A stretch of DNA of 8,970 nt from Pseudomonadota bacterium (lineage in GTDB: Bacteria > Bdellovibrionota > Bdellovibrionia > Bdellovibrionales > JAEYZS01): the NCBI GenBank assembly GCA_023427925.1, contig JAEYZS010000103.1, forward strand, positions 1 through 8,970. The letters are read 5' to 3'. The translations under genes and the position numbers were made by a program. The notes beneath the pieces are model-generated. The model was not told the origin of the DNA. It saw only the letters and a program-made list of their open reading frames with translations, and did no database searches. This document shows positions 6,212-8,970 of this stretch, in pieces. How positions within the stretch are numbered: position 1 is the first letter of the stretch; each line of letters opens with the position of its first letter.

Positions 6212-8038
6212 TTACTTTAAACCTTTGGGCCAGCAGTTATCGTAGGTATCTTTAAGTTTCTTGGAACTGCTTGCTCGTTGGCAAATTGGGTCCATTTTTT
6301 CTTTAGATATTTTCTCAACATGTAAGAGTCTAAAGAAGGTAGAGGAATGCAGTTCATGAAATGTGAATAATTCTTCGTGAGCCATAGAAAGTTCTATGCA
6401 ATTGAAGTTTCCATGATCTTTTTCTCTCATCAAAGCTCCGACAGTGTCAGCAAAATCTTCTCCGACGTGATTTGACGATCCGTGTTTATCTGCTAGACAG
6501 CTTGCTACTTTACTATAAATTTCTTGGGACTCATTTGAAAGAGTTTTGGCTTTTAATTCATGTTCTAAAAGATGCCCCATCTCATGACCTAGAATACCTT
6601 GAGCGTCTTTAGAGTTTTTAATTGATGTACCGCTGATATTGATTAAACCTAAAACAGGTTTTGCGTGATCGGTGGCTGTCGTCACACAAAGATCTTCAAA
6701 TGAATCAAATATTTCACTGAGATGATAGTCAAAGAGTTCTTCTTCACTCTCCGGGATATTTATCGCAGAGATTGTATCAGAAAAGTAATCTCGTTTTTGG
6801 TCTAATGAGAGTCGCTTAATTTTATTAAGCTCTAATTGAGTAACATCAGTCTCATTATCTAAACTCGTATAAAGTATTTCTTTAGAGGTCGAAGGAGTCT
6901 GGAATTCAAATCTCCATGTGTCGAGCTTAGCTTCGAGTTTAGCTTTGCTTACCCCTGATAAGCGAGAAATCACATTACTTTTAAAACTTTTTTTAGCATT
7001 TTTGAGAAGGTCAGGTAATCTTTTTAAATCTTCATCCGTGGCCATTTGTAGAGTTTCTGCTAGTATGTTATTCACACAATAAGTGCTAATCTGACTAACG
7101 AGTTCTTCCCCATTTTCTTTTAAGCTTGCGATTAAGCGCATAAGATTCTCTTTAATGAGTGGAGACGTTGAGAAGCTTTTAAGTTCGTCTAAATTTATAG
7201 AAGAAATTGCATTTTCTGTTTCAGAATGAGCAAAAAATTTTGCCGTTAAATTCAGATGGAATCGGTGCTCCAGAATCATCTTTAATTCATGTGATGAAAC
7301 ACTCTTTCCCTCTTTTACACGTTTATATAGCGCTGTTTCATCAAATTTTGGAAGTGTGTCTGTTAGAGCCTTAGCATTTTCCAAAATCGGAAGAGCTAAC
7401 ATCCTTTCTTCCTCTTGAGCAATCTCTTTGATTTCTCTTTTTATAGCTTCATCAATGCTAAGTCCTGAATATTTTTGATTGAAATATTCTTCTGGATTAC
7501 TTAACAACTTTGCCATCTCAGAACTAGTAGCGATTGTGCGGAAGAGATTTGATATCTGATTTGAAATGGCCTGTATTGAAGCTGGGAATTTTGCTCTCGC
7601 TTTTTCATCAGCAGAAAGAAGTGGTATGGCCGCTATAAGTCTAAAAAGCTCTTCATTGGAAGTAAATTGATCACTATTTAAAATTTCAAGTCGGCTTTCA
7701 TTCTCATGAAGTGCGACTTCCAAATCTGCAGAAAAAAGCTTTTTAAACATTTGCTCCATTTCTGTTCTTGAACCTAAAAGCTTCTGTAGGTTTGGATCTG
7801 CCATCGGAAACCCACCTCCACCCCCAAAATACATATTTGTTGTTTGACTGTTAGAGCAGATGTTTCTAATACAAGCTGAAACCAATTGTTCTTCGTTGCA
7901 CTTTTCGCAGAGAGGATCATTTACTTCTATTGACATTGATTTTGCATAATCTTGAAAGACTTGAAAAGTTTGAAGCGTTTGAGATTCGTCGGACAAAGCG
8001 AATTGAGACAGTAAAACAAGATAAATTATTTTGAGCAT
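6212..8038 (-). CDS. secreted HEMGH zinc metallopeptidase (gluzincin-like), large exported protein
   Basis: A 608-residue protein with a short N-terminal hydrophobic segment (residues 2-15, LKIIYLVLLSQFAL) consistent with a Sec signal peptide. Ten cysteines (44, 47, 56, 61, 321, 451, 514, 547, 586, 602) suggest disulfides and an extracytoplasmic home. The C-terminal domain has GILGHEMGHLLEHE: His485 and His489 as zinc ligands, Glu486 as base. GEDFADTVGAL follows; Glu527, 38 residues after the second His, is the likely third ligand, giving a gluzincin pattern. A later HELHSSTFFRLLHVEKI segment (561-577) recalls the distal His-Ser-x-x-Arg element of some bacterial peptidases. Residues ~85-450 are helical and Glu/Lys/Leu-rich with no recognised domain. 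A run of five glycines lies at 72-76. I cannot name a MEROPS family. The ATG has a GAGAG ribosome-binding site and overlaps the upstream small gene by 13 bp, so the two are co-translated. Confidence 0.8.
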   Translation of the reverse strand: MLKIIYLVLLSQFALSDESQTLQTFQVFQDYAKSMSIEVNDPLCEKCNEEQLVSACIRNICSNSQTTNMYFGGGGGFPMADPNLQKLLGSRTEMEQMFKKLFSADLEVALHENESRLEILNSDQFTSNEELFRLIAAIPLLSADEKARAKFPASIQAISNQISNLFRTIATSSEMAKLLSNPEEYFNQKYSGLSIDEAIKREIKEIAQEEERMLALPILENAKALTDTLPKFDETALYKRVKEGKSVSSHELKMILEHRFHLNLTAKFFAHSETENAISSINLDELKSFSTSPLIKENLMRLIASLKENGEELVSQISTYCVNNILAETLQMATDEDLKRLPDLLKNAKKSFKSNVISRLSGVSKAKLEAKLDTWRFEFQTPSTSKEILYTSLDNETDVTQLELNKIKRLSLDQKRDYFSDTISAINIPESEEELFDYHLSEIFDSFEDLCVTTATDHAKPVLGLINISGTSIKNSKDAQGILGHEMGHLLEHELKAKTLSNESQEIYSKVASCLADKHGSSNHVGEDFADTVGALMREKDHGNFNCIELSMAHEELFTFHELHSSTFFRLLHVEKISKEKMDPICQRASSSKKLKDTYDNCWPKGLK

Positions 8039-8415
8039 TTTGTTCTCTCATGAACATCAAAAGCTTGGATCTGTGCGGGCATTCTTCTTAAAAAAGTACC
8101 GGCCTTTGAATATGGGTTTATCTTAGAACTTTTTTTATTTTCTTTTAAAATCAGTGAATCTTTTTTTTGAAATTTTACTAAACTAGAAAGGTCTTTTTTA
8201 TTTACTCTATATAAAGACCAAAAAATATCAAACTGAGCTTTATTGCACTTTTTAATTAAATATTCTTTCTTTTGATTTTTATTTTGGTATACGATTTTTT
8301 TTGAATCTTGCTTGATTGAGTAAGAGAGATCTTTATACGAAACTTCTATATTCTTTGCTGAAGCAATATTCGAAAAAAGAGTCGCGAAGCAGACTAATAT
8401 TATCAATTTCATCAT
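8026..8415 (-). CDS. small secreted lysine-rich protein, operon partner of the HEMGH peptidase
   Basis: A 129-residue protein with a clear signal peptide (MMKLIILVCFATLFSNIASA) and an AxA-type cleavage site after Ala20. The mature part, ~109 residues, is lysine-rich and has exactly two cysteines (57 and 127), which could form one disulfide. It has no recognised domain. Its stop overlaps the start of the peptidase gene by 13 bp. Small exported proteins encoded just before a protease can be inhibitors, chaperones or substrates; which applies here is not shown. The start may be the ATG at 8415 or the one directly after it. No Shine-Dalgarno precedes it, and a TATAAT seven bases upstream suggests a leaderless message. 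Confidence 0.75.
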   Translation of the reverse strand: MMKLIILVCFATLFSNIASAKNIEVSYKDLSYSIKQDSKKIVYQNKNQKKEYLIKKCNKAQFDIFWSLYRVNKKDLSSLVKFQKKDSLILKENKKSSKINPYSKAGTFLRRMPAQIQAFDVHERTKCSK

Positions 8416-8422
8416 AGATTAA

Positions 8423-8428
8423 ATTATA
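8423..8428 (-). promoter_or_regulatory. TATAAT -10 box of the secreted protein/peptidase operon
   Basis: On the minus strand a perfect TATAAT ends seven bases before the ATG at 8415, which would put the transcription start on or next to the A of the start codon. The -35 region at 17-18 bp spacing is only TCTTTT/TTCTTT and is poor. The sequence between box and ATG (TTAATCT) has no G and so no ribosome-binding site, in keeping with leaderless translation. Confidence 0.5.
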
Positions 8429-8453
8429 GCTGTTTATTCAGACAAAAAAGAAT

Positions 8454-8505
8454 AAAAAAAAGCCTGGTTTCTACTCTAAAAGTTCGAGATAAAACCAGGC
8501 TTTTT
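8454..8505 (-). terminator. strong intrinsic terminator, probably minus strand
   Basis: Arms at 8457-8470 (aaaaagcctggttt) and 8492-8505 (aaaccaggcttttt) are perfectly complementary over 14 bp around a 21-nt loop, in which a further CTC/GAG pairing can form. On the minus strand the hairpin runs into eight T (plus-strand A run 8454-8461); on the plus strand only five T follow. It would end transcripts coming from the candidate small RNA promoter or from queG. It could work weakly in the other direction, but no plus-strand gene feeds it. Confidence 0.85.
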
Positions 8506-8557
8506 AAACCATTTAGGGAAAACCACCACTGACTCTTACGCTACAGTGATACTTACA
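8454..8557 (-). ncRNA. candidate small RNA, about 104 nt
   Basis: A promoter-like pair on the minus strand (see 8564-8591) predicts a start near 8557, and the intrinsic terminator ends near 8454. The transcript has no open frame of note. It could fold into a 5' hairpin (ATCACTG pairing with CAGTGGT, 7 bp with one G-U, loop of 12), a single-stranded stretch containing UUUUCCCU, and the terminator hairpin: the general plan of a trans-acting small RNA. The C/U-rich stretch could pair with Shine-Dalgarno sequences. I do not match it to a known RNA family. Alternatively it is a 5' leader/attenuator of the secreted protein operon, although that operon has its own TATAAT just beyond the terminator. 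Confidence 0.5.
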
Positions 8558-8563
8558 AATACT

Positions 8564-8591
8564 ATTTTAGCAGGTGTATTTTCACAGTCAA
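8564..8591 (-). promoter_or_regulatory. sigma-70-like promoter for the candidate small RNA
   Basis: On the minus strand TTGACT (8586-8591, five of six consensus bases) is followed after 16 bp by TAAAAT (8564-8569, five of six), preceded by TGC, an extended -10 element. This is the best promoter match in the window. It lies 43 bp past the queG stop and does not face a start codon closely, so it is better placed to drive the short transcript that ends at 8454 than a protein gene. Confidence 0.55.
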
Positions 8592-8633
8592 AGAAGGTTT
8601 CAAACTTTTAAAGAACTAGACCATGATGAAAAA

Positions 8634-8970
8634 TTAATCAATTTTTTTGAGTGCCCAAGTCGCCACATCTTTAAGCTTTTCGTCGGTGCTTAAATTTAAT
8701 ATATCTTGTTTCAATTCTGTAATTTTGAAATGAGCTGCAATTAAAATGGCGTTTCTTTTGTGTGCCCAAGGCTTTGCTCGATTCATAGGCGTATTCTTAA
8801 AAAAGTCCTTTAACTCCTCAGCCGAAGATTGGAGGATTTTGCGCGTCTCTTTAACAAGTGCAGCGCGTTCTTTTATGGGGTCCAGTTCCAAATTTTCATT
8901 TAGGTTTCTTTTATAAATTTTTTGATTCCAGGGACAAACGGTTTGACAGAGGTCGCACCCATAATACCAA
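8634..8970 (-). CDS. queG: epoxyqueuosine reductase QueG (C-terminal part, runs off right edge)
   Basis: The frame is open from the window edge to a TGA at 8634 and gives about 112 residues. It begins WYYGCDLCQTVCPWNQK, the second 4Fe-4S ferredoxin motif (CxxCxxxCP) of QueG, which reduces epoxyqueuosine to queuosine in tRNA wobble positions using cobalamin and two iron-sulfur clusters. After it comes the family's tail, with FFKNTPMNRAKPWAHKRNAILIA in the place of the usual F.GS...R..R..L.RN segment, then a short HEAT-like helical end finishing in ATWALKKID. The catalytic and cobalamin-binding part lies outside the window. Cytoplasmic enzyme; stands alone here, with the candidate small RNA downstream. 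Confidence 0.88.
   Translation of the reverse strand, partial: WYYGCDLCQTVCPWNQKIYKRNLNENLELDPIKERAALVKETRKILQSSAEELKDFFKNTPMNRAKPWAHKRNAILIAAHFKITELKQDILNLSTDEKLKDVATWALKKID

Overview
The window is AT-rich bacterial DNA. It is densely packed, with several genes that overlap at their ends. The gene set suggests a Gram-negative, motile, envelope-active bacterium: a CheB-CheR-PAS signalling fusion, a heme oxygenase, peptide and amino-acid degradation enzymes, and Sec-exported cysteine-containing proteins including a zinc peptidase. The style fits the Bdellovibrionota (Bdellovibrio/Halobacteriovorax-like predators), but that is inference from general resemblance. No rRNA, tRNA, insertion sequence, phage gene or CRISPR array was seen.

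Layout. (1) Positions 1-2869, minus strand: the first ~956 codons of a very large CheB/CheR/coiled-coil/multi-PAS protein that runs off the left edge. (2) Positions 2870-3045: a divergent control region with a CRP/FNR-like dyad. (3) Positions 3046-3627, plus: a BphO-type heme oxygenase, whose 3' end overlaps the next, convergent gene by 25 bp. (4) Positions 5636 to 3603, minus: a two-gene operon of an M42-type aminopeptidase, broken in this sequence by one missing base in a T run, followed with an 8-bp overlap by a formimidoylglutamase-like ureohydrolase (HutG family). (5) Positions 5661-6107, plus: a small SRPBCC ligand-binding protein, only 24 bp from the divergent aminopeptidase start. (6) Positions 8415 to 6212, minus: a translationally coupled pair, a small secreted lysine-rich protein followed by a 608-residue secreted HEMGH zinc peptidase. 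(7) Positions 8416-8633: an intergenic region with a good sigma-70-like promoter and a strong intrinsic terminator about 100 nt apart, which together look like a small RNA gene. (8) Positions 8634-8970, minus: the C-terminal part of epoxyqueuosine reductase QueG, running off the right edge.

How the parts may work together. The aminopeptidase/HutG operon fits peptide-to-amino-acid catabolism. The secreted pair is probably one functional unit, an exported protease with a small exported partner. The CheBR-PAS protein and heme oxygenase share a control region; heme oxygenase makes biliverdin, the chromophore of bacteriophytochromes, so light or redox/heme signalling is a reasonable but unproven link. 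The least-described items are the candidate small RNA, the secreted protein/protease pair with a probably leaderless promoter, and the CheBR-heme oxygenase divergent unit.
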